A stretch of DNA of 64,000 nucleotides from Saposhnikovia divaricata (GCA_036435485.1 CM071597.1:52745881-52809880); one strand, 5' to 3'. Counted from the first letter of the stretch, positions 1 to 10,594 are shown. Program-made: numbers and translations. Notes: generated by a model from the sequence alone, not told the origin.

Positions 1-558
1 GGAACCTGGAAATTGTAAGAATGAACTACGAAGCCCAGCAAGCAACTACCGTCCGATGACTCAAAATAATATTTTTATATTTTTCAAAAACACGATTTCC
101 ACATGTAGCACATAACATCTATCACATAGTATCACACAACATACTCGATAACAGTTATGATAAAAATTCACACAATATATTCTATGACAAATATCAAATC
201 GATGTACACCATATTTTCAATAACTCACACACTCTAAATTCTGAATCGAACAAATAATTCTTAACATCAAATTCTTATTTTAATTCCAACAGTTCCAAAT
301 TACGGTCACACTATGCCAGTGACACGGCTTCTAAAATTCGATGGTTTGATGGGGGCCAGTTTACGTCCCTCGTTAAGTCTTACTCAACAAGGTATCTATG
401 TGTTCCGGAACGTGCGTAAACTAGTTCTATATGCCACACTATCCAGTGACCGAATTCTATGATTCGATACACAACTAAAACTGGGGAATCAAAACAAAGT
501 TCTTATCTTATCAATCACATATCAATATCATATTTGATAACTAAAACAAATATCTAAC

Positions 559-770
559 AACATGTAATCAAAAAACATAAATCACGCTTCAGAATAATAT
601 AGAGCAACAGACAGTTACTTGCAACTATACGGAGGAACAGATAATTACTTACACAAATATTCAAGAACATGTAATCAAATAATATAAAACAGGTTTCAAA
701 TTAATATATACGGAGAAACGAATAGTTACTTACCTCAATTACGCAAATCAAGAATTCACATAATCACATA
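559..770. repeat. Two-copy diverged tandem repeat, about 107-bp period
   Basis: The word AACATGTAATCAAA occurs at 559 and 666. Each copy is followed by a related stretch ending in AGTTACTTAC-like sequence. It lies within the presumed LTR. Confidence 0.5.
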
Positions 771-1063
771 AGAACACATGTAGCAACCCCTCAGAAGCAG
801 AACATCTAAAATCTTGAAAGACTCCATGATTACAATTCTGATCAGATCTGTATTTAACCTTTTTGACCCTCTAAACGATGTTTTCTTGTAAAACTCAAAG
901 AACGAAAGTTGTAGAGAACGAAAAGACCTTTTCGAAAAGTCCAGAATCAACGAATTACGACTTACAATGAATTTTCTACGAATTTTACAAGACTGCTGAT
1001 TTGTGTCTGAAAAAAACCCTACGAATTTTGATAATAAAGAAGAAGAAGAAGAAGAATAAGTTG

Positions 1064-1071
1064 TATTTATA
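1064..1071 (-). promoter_or_regulatory. TATA box of the gypsy-like LTR
   Basis: TATAAATA on the minus strand, 170 bases inside the LTR start at 1241. This is the usual spacing for a U3 promoter; transcription would start about 30 bases further left. Confidence 0.4.
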
Positions 1072-1241
1072 ATGCCTTACAACCCTAATTCCAGACCTAC
1101 TAGTAATCCGTAATCAAATCTGATCCATGTTTTAAGCCCATTATTCTAATCCAATTTTAAATCTTATTTAATATCTAATTTTAATCCTTTTTATTCTATT
1201 ATTCTTTTTTATTATTATTCTAAAAATTACGGGATATTACA

Positions 1242-2044
1242 AACATACCCCTAACTGACAATACAACCTGGTTGAAAAACAAATAAACGAGCTAAACAAA
1301 TAGCCGTATTATTTACAGATCACTTAAACAAACTGGATATAAATATTCTTGACACTAAAAATGATTACAAAAGTTTCCCGAGCAATCCAAACGACACCAA
1401 CTTCCCTGAAAATAGTAGCGTCACAATCGACCTTCACACATAAAAACTAGTGATAGTCCAGTGTTCATAACCATTAGTTTCACCAACTAAGATTGGAGGT
1501 ACAAATGCCCCCATAGGTTGAACAATCTTTCGTTGTAAAAGGATTGCTCTTGTGATATCCACCACCATACCAGCTTCGAAGCGGGCTTCCCAGATTTCCC
1601 AATACACCATAGAAATCATTATTAAAGCAACTTAGCAACAAACCCAAACATAACAACTCAAAAAATTTGGGAACAAACAAACACCCAAATAATTGGGTAC
1701 CCAACAAACCTCATCTAACGAGGCTATTCTTGATGGAAAACAAAAAGCAAAACAGGAAACAAGGAAACAAGGAAAATCAGGGTCTCCGGCGGGTGGAGGA
1801 GCCACGGTCGGAGAGAGACATTCAGATCTGCTTAGTTGAATCTCTATCTTATTTCAATAATTATTATCTTTTCATCTCTATCTTATTTGAAAAGAGTCAG
1901 CAATAGGTAGGATGTTAGTTCAATTATGATTTTAATTAATATTAATCTAAAATCAAATTCATCATAATGTTATGATATTATCTTTTAATGGAGTCATTCT
2001 AATCGCTAAGTAGCTGGTGGTTTTGTTGCCTTCACTTTGGGGGT
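1242..2044. other. No recognised gene; unassigned sequence
   Basis: Mixed sequence between the gypsy-like LTR and the hAT element. A 61-codon minus-strand ORF (1434-1619) starts with a Trp-rich stretch vaguely like the C-terminal tail of plant LINE proteins, but nothing extends it. A short plus-strand ORF (1667-1906) is Lys/Asn-rich low complexity. I would not call either a gene. Confidence 0.5.
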
Positions 2045-2114
2045 TTATCGACCAGAGGCGGATCCTAATAGGGATAAGAGGGGTCAACTAACCCCCTTAA
2101 ATTATTGTTTTTAG

Positions 2115-2188
<74 letters not shown>
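2115..2188. repeat. (TA)n microsatellite
   Basis: About 37 uninterrupted TA units directly left of the palindromic MITE. A short TA run also follows the MITE at 2531, so the MITE probably inserted into TA-rich DNA. Confidence 0.9.
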
Positions 2189-2190
<2 letters not shown>

Positions 2191-2532
2191 AAAGAGTTGC
2201 ACTCCATGAAGAACACCTTATATTAAGAACACCATTATAACACTCATATTTAATCAAATATAAGAGTTCCGTCATGGCACCCAATACAAAAAGTTCTTAT
2301 TTTTTTTACCCTCTATAAATTCAGCAAAAAAAAAACACTGTTCATGATGACGTCACTGTTGACGTCGTCAGTGAACAGTGTTTTTTTTTGCTGAATGGAA
2401 AGAGGATAAAAAAATAATAATTTTTTGTATTGGGTGCCCCTGACGGGGCCATTGGATCTATTGGAATAAATAATTTCATAGTGTTCTTTATTGTTCTTTA
2501 TATAAGAGTGTTCTTTATGGAGCAATGGCCTA
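2191..2532. mobile_element. Palindromic (foldback) MITE inserted in a TA run
   Basis: The two halves are reverse complements over almost the full length. The outer arms share a CTCCAT-AAGAACAC word. The inner arms share CACCCAATACAAAAA and GCTGAAT next to A/T runs. The centre, about 2335-2385, is a near-perfect palindrome built around CACTGTTCA and GACGTC words. TA-rich DNA on both sides suggests TA-targeted insertion, like the Micron-type MITEs of rice. No ORF of interest; a 70-codon minus-strand ORF is simply the repeat translated. Confidence 0.75.
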
Positions 2533-3099
2533 TATATATTCAGGTTATGTAAATAAGTTGACCATAATTTATAGAATTTTGACCCCGCTAAAAATATTTT
2601 CTCCCCACTTAATTTTCAAAAAAAAAAAATTAACCCCACTTAATATATTTTTATGTGAAAAGATTTTTTACTAGGGGCAAAAATTATAAGTAAAATTGTA
2701 TATCTCTTTTGCTTTGTTTTAGAAAAAAAGATATATTGATAAAGAAAATAAAATTTCAAGGAAACTATCTTGTCCCTGCTTTATTCATTTCGCAGGTTTT
2801 ATTCTTATTTCACTTCCTAGTTCCACAGACTTTACAAGTGAGCAAAGCATCAACAAATCGTACTTCTGTTATCTTCAACAAAGCATCAACTAGTAAATTA
2901 GCAAGGTAACTAAATCACTTGTAACTTGTAAATATTTTGGTATTTTTATTTGTTTATCATTTTTCTCAAAAATTCAAGTTATGGATGTAGAACATACATT
3001 GTTTCTATTCAATTTTCATGTGATCAAATTGGGTTTCTTCTTATTGGTAATTGGTGTTATGTTATTATATCTATTTATGCATGTTTTGTTGTTTTATCA

Positions 3100-3629
3100 A
3101 TTCAATTTTATATGAATTATCAATTGCAAGAGATGAATGCGCATTTGACAAAGATAATATGGACTTACTTTCAAGTATTTCCAGCTTCATCCACGCAATA
3201 CTTTCTCAGCATTTGATAAAGAAAAATTGGTCCTATTGGCAAGATTTTATCCTTTAGAAATTGATGATATTCATCTTATGGCACTTGAAGATCAGCTTTC
3301 TAACTTTATAGTTGACATGAGAAGCAATGTTGATTTTCAGAATCTAAAAGGTATTTCTGATCTTGCTGAAAAGATGGTTAAAAAACACAAAGATGTTGCA
3401 TTTTCTTGGATGTATATGTTGATAAATTGACATTGATTCTACCAGTTGCAACTGCAACAGTTGAGAGGGGATTTTCTGCTATGAAACTTATCAAAACGAT
3501 ACTCTGAAATCGAATTGGAGATATTTGGTTGAATGATTGTTTGATAACATATATCGAGAGAGATGTCTTTCAAACAATTGAAGATGAAGATATTATGAAA
3601 AGATTTCATAGTATGAAGAAAAGGTGATG
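3100..3629 (+). pseudogene. hAT transposase C-terminal remnant (ZMYM1/TTF-type)
   Basis: Plus-strand fragments match the end of the plant hAT transposase family often annotated as zinc finger MYM-type protein 1-like. In order: a region resembling EFYP...LEDQL...DMRS...LKGISDLAEKMV (3227-3430), then the hallmark VATATVERGFSAM dimerisation motif (about 3443-3485), then NRIGD..LNDCL.TYIERDVF and a closing RFHSMKKR (to 3629). A stop and frame change separate the first two parts near 3430, and a TGA (probably from CGA) breaks the third near 3507. Everything N-terminal, including the zinc finger and catalytic region, is missing. No product is expected. Confidence 0.75.
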
Positions 3630-3703
3630 TCTTGTAAAAAAAAAATTATTCTAATATATGGTTAAATATTTATATATGTATGGTTAAATTTTTTTTGTAT
3701 ATG

Positions 3704-4131
3704 TGTTGGTGTTGAGGTGGCCAGCATCTTCTTAATCGAAACGTGAGCTAGGCTATTGTTGGGGTGTCCAGCATCTCCCTAATCTAAACGTTAGCTAGGT
3801 GCAACTTTATTTCCTTAAACCTTAGCCAGTGTGCCTAGCTCACGTTTCGATTAGGGAGATGCTGGACACCCAACAATCCCCCCCCCAGCATCTGCCAGCA
3901 CCAACAAGTCCCTATTAGGGGTACAATGTCTGCACAGCATGCCTTTGGCATAATAATGCACTCCGTGGGATTCGAACACGCGACCTTGGCTCTGATACCA
4001 GTTTTTAGGATCAAGCGCTTACCACTGCGCTAACATCCTGGGATTGTTAGCTAGGCGCAACTTTATTTTCTTAACCCTTAGCCAAGTGCCTAGCTCACGT
4101 TTCGATTAGGGAGATGCTCCACACCCCAACA
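3704..4131 (-). mobile_element. TRIM- or SINE-like composite with pol III boxes
   Basis: A GC-richer insertion inside the hAT element. Two direct repeats of about 87 bp (3790-3875 and 4045-4131) have TGTTAGCTAGG- and CCAACA-type ends and could be miniature LTRs. An extra inverted copy of the end sequence lies at 3704-3789. Between the repeats, the minus strand carries tRNA-like A and B boxes and the word TGGTATCAGAGCC, which is the usual initiator-Met tRNA primer site of copia elements. That word is about 44 bases from the right repeat rather than next to it, so a TRIM label is uncertain. A tRNA-derived SINE flanked by foldback arms is the main alternative. Confidence 0.55.
3961..4040 (-). 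other. tRNA-like segment with A and B boxes (SINE head)
   Basis: On the minus strand TAGCGCAGTGG (4032-4022) fits the pol III A box and GTTCGAATCC (3977-3968) fits the B box exactly, 44 bases apart. The sequence does not fold into a complete cloverleaf and contains extra bases between the boxes. I read it as a tRNA-derived SINE head, not a working tRNA gene. Confidence 0.6.
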
Positions 4132-4349
4132 GTTGGTTATTTATTTTGATATTTCACCCCCCCTTAAGTTCGGATCAGGATCAGTCACTGTTATCGACAG
4201 TACTTGTAACGTGTCTATTTCTATATTATTTAATTTTAGGATTATTCTCAATGTTATCATAATAGTATTAATTTTTTTCAGTGATCATTTTGTATTTTTG
4301 ACTTATTTATAGTGCATCTAAACTTTGATTTGTTACTCTTATACTCTTA

Positions 4350-5785
4350 CTACCTTACAACCCATGCGATGCACGGATTTCTTTCGATGTGTAATAAATT
4401 TTTTTTATGTTACAATCATTTTTTTATAATCATTAATTTCAATAATATATTTAATTTTTAGTTTAAATAATTTAATATAAATTTAATTAATGAACAACAT
4501 GTTTTAAAACTTATATTATACAATTATAAAATAAATATGTCGTTGATGGAATTCGAACATTGAAATTTTAGTCAATTAATTTAATCATATAATATATCAA
4601 ATTATTAGATCTAGCGGTTTTGATCTTTACTAAAAATCTAATTATTAGATTTAGTGGTTCAGATTTTTTACTAAAAATCTAACGGTCATTATTCGTTATA
4701 TACGGATTTCTATTATATTTTGTTAGTGATTAGAAGATATGTTATGATATTTTTGGATATATATTAATTATTGCAAGATTATGTTTTAAATTAAAAGTTT
4801 GCGTATTTTAATGAGAAAGAAATATAATGATAGGAATATACGATATTTTAGGTGTTTATAAAAGGTAATATCATCAATTAAAATTAAAAGTAAACGTATT
4901 TTAATTTAAAAAGGTAATCGGCTAATCATCATTAATTATATTATCTTATTATCTATTTTCATAATTAGGATGAACATGTCGAAAACTAAACCGACAAACT
5001 TTAAATGCCCATGTGATGCACGGGTTTCTTTTATTATGTTATAAATTTTATTTAATATTACAATTTTGTTTTTATATAATCATTATTTTTAATAATTTTT
5101 TATTTTTAATAACTATACTTTAATATATTAATGTTTACGGATTATACTCATGTTTCCTTAATCTAAATAACGTATAAAAAAATTAATATATTTTATTAAT
5201 AATTAAATAATATGATGTGATATTTTCGGGTATATATTAATGATTATAAGATTAGTTTTTAATAAAAAAAAGTAACATATTTTAATTAATAAGAAAATAT
5301 TAATTATTTGAAGATATGGTACGGTTTATGTTTTTAGTTGTTTATAATAGGTAATATCTTCAACTTAAAAGAAATTGTGAAATAGGCATTCGGCCAATTA
5401 CCATTAATTATATTGTGTTATTATTAATTTTAATAACTTAGATAACCGTACCGAAAACCAAACCGACAAACTTTCAATGTTTCGGTTTTAATATAATAGT
5501 AATTTTTTTGCGTATATATTAGTGATTATAAGATTAGTTTTAAATAAAAAAGGTAACGTGTTTTAAATTAAAAAGAAAATATTATTGATTGGAAGATATG
5601 ATAAGGTTGATGTTTTAAGTTGTTTATAAAAGGTAATATGTTCAACTAAAAGTAATTGTGAAAAATGCATTGCCTAATTACAATTAATTATATTGTATTA
5701 TTATTTATTTTAATAATTAGGATAATTGTAACAAAAACCAAACCAACAAAATTTCAATATTTCAGCTTTAATATAATAGCATAGA
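4350..5785 (-). mobile_element. Helitron-like element (decayed)
   Basis: On the minus strand the right end reads A|TCTATGCTATTATATTAAA, a typical plant Helitron 5' terminus after a host A. The left end has a CCGTGC...GCATGGG hairpin followed by a short spacer and GTAG|T, where CTAG|T is expected. There is no inverted repeat or target duplication, as expected for Helitrons. The inside consists of three diverged copies of a roughly 280-bp AT-rich unit (about 4740-5010, 5215-5508, 5510-5780). A second hairpin lies at about 5010 and a second TATTATATTAAA end at about 5500, so it may be several Helitron pieces in a row. No Rep/helicase ORF. Confidence 0.5.
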
Positions 5786-6078
5786 TATCTTTAATGGGGA
5801 GAAATCTGTTAGCTAAAAATCAATTGAACATGCCATAGATAAATTTTTAAGAGATTTTGTAAAAAAAAAAAAAAAAAAGGACGCCAATGCTACTATATCA
5901 AAATAATATAATTTATTTGCAACAATATGAAATAATAATAACATAAAATATTATAGCCAATTTCATTGGAGTACAACATAGGTTCAACAAGTTTTATATT
6001 ATTTTAGCCAACCATTTTAGATAATAGCATCGGAGATTATTTATCAAATTAATAACTTCTTAACTAGAATCTAATATT

Positions 6079-6510
6079 TTAAAGTAAATATCAAGATAAA
6101 TGCAATTTGATTTCGAAAAAAAATGCCAAAAATACCTTTTTTTAACTTTTTGACGAGAATACCACTTCTGAATTTTTTGGCCAAAAATACCAGTGTATTA
6201 TGCATTTGAAAAATGGGTATTACTAATACGCATTTGCCAAATGGGCATAGCATAAAAAGTAAAAAAAATTGAAAAAAAAATTATTGGTGTTAAGCATTCC
6301 CATTAATGTGTAATACCTTCAAAATGGTTGTGATACGCATTCTAGGAATGTGTGTCTCCATTCTTTAATTTTTTTAAAAATATGTTTTTCACTTTTTTTA
6401 AATTTTTTACATGATACCCATTTCTCAAATTCGTAATAGCAATACCTAATTTAGAAATGCATAGTAGCTTGTATTTTTGATCAAAAATTTTAAAATTGAT
6501 ATTTATGTAA
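6079..6510. mobile_element. Possible Mutator-like MITE (weak)
   Basis: An AT-rich block whose ends share TAAATATCAA and AAAAATAC words in opposite orientation, with a left end carrying ATGCCAAAAATACC. That matches the terminal style of the Mutator-like elements at 49057 and 50947. It also contains decayed ACGCAT...ATGTGT palindromes (about 6220 and 6340). No clean target duplication was found. The preceding 5786-6078 is plain AT-rich sequence. Confidence 0.3.
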
Positions 6511-6563
6511 TAAAATCTTAAAATTGAGAGAGGGCTAGTGTCCCTTACCCTTTTGTGCAGAGT

Positions 6564-7682
6564 TCATGTGGAACTTAAGTCAGTAGTCACACCCTGTTGA
6601 GAGGATGTAACTAAGGCATGGCTATTTGGAGCACTCTCCTCACCTACCTTATTCTTAAGGCTTGCACCCTGTCCCTCACCACCCACTACCTCCTTCACAC
6701 TCCCCTCAAGAGCTGTGGTAGTTTTTGCAACAGGTGCTTTTTGAGAAGCACCTGAGGTTTGTCTTTTAGATTTTGGTTTGGAAACTTTTGTTTTAGTCAC
6801 TTGGGTAGGAGCCTGTTTGGTCACTACTACAAACTCCATTGTGACAGTGGAAGGCAAAGAAATTTGGGGGGTAGAGATAGAAGTATTAAGATTAGAAGCT
6901 ACCTGAACAATTGGAAGATAAACCAATTGTACCCCTGCATTCAGATTCATTCGAATCAAGTCACTAAGGACTCTCTTCTCCTGTACAAAACAATTGAACT
7001 TGCTATCCGGGTTAGAAATGGATAGCTCATTCTCAGAAATATGCAGGGCTAAGAGCATCAAAAATCTAGCAAAGTAGATATTCTTGCCCCTAGCTTCTTT
7101 ATTACCTAATTTAGTTGCCATTTCATACATCACTAGTGTGCTAAAATTATAATATCTATCAGTTAAGAGCATACATAGCATCACAAGCATGGATTTAGTA
7201 ACATCATCAAAATTGCTAATTTTACCAGAAAAAGTTTTAATGAAGGCATCACAAAGATAACTCCATTCTTTAACCATGCCCTTCCTAACAATTTTGCCTA
7301 AATTATCAGTACTAAAAGCATAATTAATTGAATTAAGCATGGTAACGATTTCAGCATCAGTTGGTGAAGATGAACAATTATTCTCAGGTAATTTCAAACA
7401 TGCAGTTAGGACATCAGAATTAACCACATAGTTGTTACCCTTAAGAGAAAAAGATAGTGTTTCATCAGTACCATTAAATTCAGCCGATGTCCACATCTCC
7501 TCAATTACTTCATGGATGAGGGGTGTGGTGGTAGTCATAGCATACGACAGCCTACAGTTCTTCACGAAATTCATCATTGTGTGATAAACTTCTGGAGCAT
7601 TCACAGTATCAACATAGGCCACGAAGTTGTTCTTCTCATAGGTGAACCAAGTGGAAGACATCATCTTAACAATAGGCGCCAT
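6564..7682 (-). CDS. Element C third ORF (372 aa), unknown function
   Basis: An uninterrupted 372-codon ORF in the same orientation as element C's pol and downstream of it. The ATG is at 7682, and element B's target site lies 51 bases upstream. Residues about 1-270 look globular: an N-terminal stretch with WFTYEKNN, a possible WTSAEFNG/FSLKGNNYVV core and a helical Leu/Met-rich part around residues 150-215. The last 100 residues are Lys/Ser/Thr/Gly-rich and probably disordered. No signal peptide or clear membrane segment, so it does not look like an envelope protein. The first 110 residues share a pattern with element B's third ORF (16017): a long helix, then a Trp-containing segment, then an F-x-G/E-x-x-[YF]-V/I motif. 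The end may be truncated where element C stops near 6540. It might be a domesticated or independent ORF, but position argues for a retroelement accessory gene. Confidence 0.6.
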   Translation of the reverse strand: MAPIVKMMSSTWFTYEKNNFVAYVDTVNAPEVYHTMMNFVKNCRLSYAMTTTTPLIHEVIEEMWTSAEFNGTDETLSFSLKGNNYVVNSDVLTACLKLPENNCSSSPTDAEIVTMLNSINYAFSTDNLGKIVRKGMVKEWSYLCDAFIKTFSGKISNFDDVTKSMLVMLCMLLTDRYYNFSTLVMYEMATKLGNKEARGKNIYFARFLMLLALHISENELSISNPDSKFNCFVQEKRVLSDLIRMNLNAGVQLVYLPIVQVASNLNTSISTPQISLPSTVTMEFVVVTKQAPTQVTKTKVSKPKSKRQTSGASQKAPVAKTTTALEGSVKEVVGGEGQGASLKNKVGEESAPNSHALVTSSQQGVTTDLSST

Positions 7683-7733
7683 TGAAGTGTTTGAACTTTT
7701 GTTGCAGAGAGTTTTAGTGAAGAAGATGCAGTT

Positions 7734-8255
7734 TGTTAAATATAATTGATGTGTTTTAATCAGTGTTTAAGTGTTACAGTGAATTATCAGAGTTTAGCTG
7801 GAAGCGGTCAGAGTTTAGTATAAACTCTGACAGACGGAAGCTGGACAGAGTTTAGTAAAGTTTATCTGGAAGCAGCGCGTACAGAGTCAACAGAAGATAT
7901 TAAAGATCAATTGAAGATTTATTATGGAAGCGATATCTTTGAAGATTGGATAGCTATCAAAGAGATCGAGTTGACTTAGGAGACGTGTGACAATCTGTAA
8001 TTGATATCATTGTATAGCTGATTATTAGGAATATCAATTAGAGATTGTATCGAAGCTGTATATTTTATAAATACAGTTAGGTTAACCCTAGAAGGGTATC
8101 GTGCAACGAATTATCTTTATTGTAACCTAGCAGCTCTTTGTGATAGTTTACATCACAAAGAGGGTTCTTAATACCAGAAGTTTTTAAGTGCATAAACGTC
8201 TTACTTGTTAAACTCTCATACGAATTTGATTATTAATTGTGTATTCGGCCTAACA
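7734..8255 (+). repeat. Element B 5' LTR
   Basis: 522 bp, TG...CA ends, preceded by CAGTT. Its U3 carries several CAGAGTTTA/TAAACTCTG words (about 7788-7870) in both orientations. A TATA box is at 8066. Confidence 0.93.
8066..8073 (+). promoter_or_regulatory. TATA box of element B 5' LTR
   Basis: TATAAATA, 333 bases into the LTR. The same word sits at 32225-32232 in the 3' LTR. Confidence 0.6.
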
Positions 8256-8257
8256 AG

Positions 8258-8270
8258 TGGTATCAGAGCC
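8258..8270 (+). other. Primer-binding site (initiator-Met tRNA)
   Basis: TGGTATCAGAGCC, two bases after the 5' LTR, matches the 3' end of plant initiator-Met tRNA and is the standard copia priming site. Confidence 0.9.
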
Positions 8271-8316
8271 AATCTGTTACTTTATTACAGGTTCAGATCC
8301 AAACACAACAATAATC

Positions 8317-10554
8317 ATGTCAGCAATTCCTCCACCAACACCTACTGTTACTGAAAAGGCTCCTACTACTGTGAGTCGTTATGAACCAATCAGGGTTCCT
8401 ATTCTGAGGCCATTAGAGTATGCCATGTGGAAGGTCAAGATGACTATGTTTCTGGAGGCTACAGATCCAGAATATCTTGACAGGATTTATGAAGGCCCTC
8501 ACAATCCTACAAAGCTATCTGTTGCAACTGCTGGTGAAGATGCTAAAATAGTTCCAAAGGAGAAGAAAGACATGACTCCTGAAGATCTATCATCAATTGC
8601 TAAGGATGCAAAGGTTAGGCATTTACTGCATAGTGCTTTAGACAATGTTATGTCTAACAAAGTGATTAACTGCACCACTGTAAAAGAGATATGGGATGCT
8701 CTTGAAGTCAGATGTCAAGGAACTGCTGCTATTAAGAAGAATAGGAGAAACATACTCACACAAGAGTATGAGCATTTTGAGGCAAAACCTGAAGAGACCA
8801 TGACAGAAACATTTGATAGATTCTGTAAATTGCTTAATGATCTGTCATTACTCATTGGTCACAAAGAGTATGATCTAGAAGACTCAAATCTCAAGTTTCT
8901 TCTTTCTCTACCTGAAAAGTGGGATGTGAAAACAACCACTATTAGAGACAACTATGATCTTGCTGAAATAGAGATTGATGAAATCTATGGGCTGCTCAAA
9001 ACTCATGAATTGGAAATGGAGCAGAGAAACAGGAGATCAAGCAGGAAGGCAAAGTCTGTTGCTCTTAAGGTTGAAGAGAAGCCTCAGAAGAAAGAGGCAT
9101 CAAGAAGGAAAATGAAGGGAAAAGCTTTGGTCATACACTCAGAAAGTGAATCATCAAACTCTGATTGTGATTCAAACTCTTCTGAATCATCTGACTCTGA
9201 GGATGATGAAGAAGAAATGAGGAAAATGGCTGTGTTGATGGTGAAGACTTTCAAGAAAATGGGCTTCAAGAATTTCAAGAAAGGGAAAAGGTTTTCTAGA
9301 GATTCAAATGAAGACAGGAAAAGCTTCAGGAAGTTTGATAAGAGAGATTCTAGGGGGAAGAAGGATAAGTCTGAAATTCAATGCTACAAGTGTAAGGAGA
9401 TGGGTCACTATGCTCCTGAGTGCAAGAAGGGTAAAACTGGAAAGGTACTCTACACTAAAGGCAGAGATTGGGCAGACACTTCAGATTCTGATGAAGAAGT
9501 GAACTATGCTCTCATGGCTACTACTGAATCAGAAACTTCTGAAAATCAGGTACCTCTAACTACCTATGCTTATAATATTGATGACATTGCTCAATTAAGA
9601 ATTTATCTTAAGTCATTGCATATAAGTTATAGGGATCAGACTTTAGAGAATGAGAGGATAAAATCTGAAAATTCTGAACTTAAGGTTAGAAATAAACTTG
9701 TTGAAGAAAAACTTGAAAACATGCAACAAGTTCAGAAAGAGAGAGATGATGTTGTTTCTATAAAACAGGATTTGCTTCAGAAATATAAACAACTAGAATC
9801 TGAGTTGGAGGAAGCAAATAAGAAAATTAGGACTTGGACTAATTCTGGAAAGGACACCCAACAGATTTTTCAAACAGACACTGTTGGTCTAGGTTATAAT
9901 GAGGGAGATGAACTTAGATTTCAAAATCAAGTTAAAATCAGGCCTCATTTTGTACATGGAGCCAGTAAATTTTTGTCTGAAAATGAAAAAGAAGCTGTTA
10001 AAAGTAAACCAGTAAAAACTAGTGTTAAACAGGTTAATATTGGTTCAATGACAGATAAACAACTCAAACATAAACTGAAGGAGTTAAAATCTGTTAAGAA
10101 ACAGAGAGTGTCAAATAAGAACAGAAATGGAAAAGTAGGCATCACTTCAGGAAATAAACCAATGCTTGCTAGTTATGCTCCAAGAAAGACATGTCATAAC
10201 TGTGGTAGTACTAAGCATCTTGCAAATTTCTGCAAGAAAAACAAAAATATAAATTCTTTACCTTCCAAGTCTAAGGTAAAGAAGGATTTTGCTAGAACTA
10301 AGCCACAGACTTTATGCACACACTATGGAAGCACTTGGCATTCCATTTATACTTGCAGAGAATATCATGCTATCTATCATAATTACTATGAACTTAAACC
10401 CAATCTGAAATGGGTTAAAGTTGATACTGCAAGTGTAAACACTGATACTGTTAGCTCAAACTCTGATAATGTTAATTCCGCTGCAAAAGCTAAAAAAGTT
10501 AAGAATGTCAAAGGATCGAAGCAAGTCTGGATCCTTAAATCTAATTCTCAGTAA
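8317..10554 (+). CDS. gag: Element B Gag (capsid/nucleocapsid)
   Basis: Uninterrupted 745-codon ORF. I take the ATG at 8317; the open frame extends 20 codons upstream into the primer site, which is not coding. Residues about 30-235 match the copia UBN2/DUF4219 capsid-like domain, with the LEYAMWKVKM motif near its start. A Ser/Asp/Glu tract follows. A first CCHC knuckle (CYKCKEMGHYAPEC) begins at residue 356 and a second (CHNCGSTKHLANFC) at residue 626. A third, CTHYGSTWHSIYTC, has Tyr in place of the second Cys and is probably not functional. Residues about 450-530 form a coiled coil. Two knuckles separated by a coiled coil and total length above 700 aa fit the long Sirevirus Gag. Pol begins 40 bases later in another frame. 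Confidence 0.9.
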   Translation: MSAIPPPTPTVTEKAPTTVSRYEPIRVPILRPLEYAMWKVKMTMFLEATDPEYLDRIYEGPHNPTKLSVATAGEDAKIVPKEKKDMTPEDLSSIAKDAKVRHLLHSALDNVMSNKVINCTTVKEIWDALEVRCQGTAAIKKNRRNILTQEYEHFEAKPEETMTETFDRFCKLLNDLSLLIGHKEYDLEDSNLKFLLSLPEKWDVKTTTIRDNYDLAEIEIDEIYGLLKTHELEMEQRNRRSSRKAKSVALKVEEKPQKKEASRRKMKGKALVIHSESESSNSDCDSNSSESSDSEDDEEEMRKMAVLMVKTFKKMGFKNFKKGKRFSRDSNEDRKSFRKFDKRDSRGKKDKSEIQCYKCKEMGHYAPECKKGKTGKVLYTKGRDWADTSDSDEEVNYALMATTESETSENQVPLTTYAYNIDDIAQLRIYLKSLHISYRDQTLENERIKSENSELKVRNKLVEEKLENMQQVQKERDDVVSIKQDLLQKYKQLESELEEANKKIRTWTNSGKDTQQIFQTDTVGLGYNEGDELRFQNQVKIRPHFVHGASKFLSENEKEAVKSKPVKTSVKQVNIGSMTDKQLKHKLKELKSVKKQRVSNKNRNGKVGITSGNKPMLASYAPRKTCHNCGSTKHLANFCKKNKNINSLPSKSKVKKDFARTKPQTLCTHYGSTWHSIYTCREYHAIYHNYYELKPNLKWVKVDTASVNTDTVSSNSDNVNSAAKAKKVKNVKGSKQVWILKSNSQ

Positions 10555-10594
10555 TTGCTTGTGATTGTAGGGCAACAGGGAGGCAACCCTAGTC

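Larger units (their letters stand above)
1..1241 (-). mobile_element. Probable Ty3/gypsy LTR (partial, runs off window)
   Basis: Read on the minus strand, this block begins at 1241 with TGTAATATCCCG, a start I associate with plant Tekay/Del-type Ty3/gypsy LTRs. A TATA box follows about 170 bases inside. No coding sequence is visible. The left end lies outside the window, so length, partner LTR and target duplication cannot be checked. The middle (about 300-480) is richer in GC than its surroundings, and 559-770 holds a two-copy repeat. The family call rests on the terminus and TATA box only; it could also be an LTR of another lineage. Confidence 0.45.
2053..4190 (+). mobile_element. hAT transposon, decayed, with 8-bp target duplication
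   Basis: The 8-bp duplication TTATCGAC lies directly outside both ends (2045-2052 and 4191-4198). The termini are imperfect inverted repeats: CAGAGGCGGATCCTAAT at the left, and CAGTGACTGATCCTGAT on the opposite strand at the right. Duplication size, CAG ends and the internal transposase remnant (about 3100-3629) all fit the hAT superfamily. The element was later invaded by a palindromic MITE (2191-2532) and a pol III-type repeat (3704-4131). The rest is AT-rich filler. Confidence 0.8.

Noticed and set aside
3961..4040. Functional tRNA gene on the minus strand
   Set aside because: A and B boxes fit, but the acceptor and anticodon stems do not pair, extra bases lie between the boxes, and it is embedded in a repeat.
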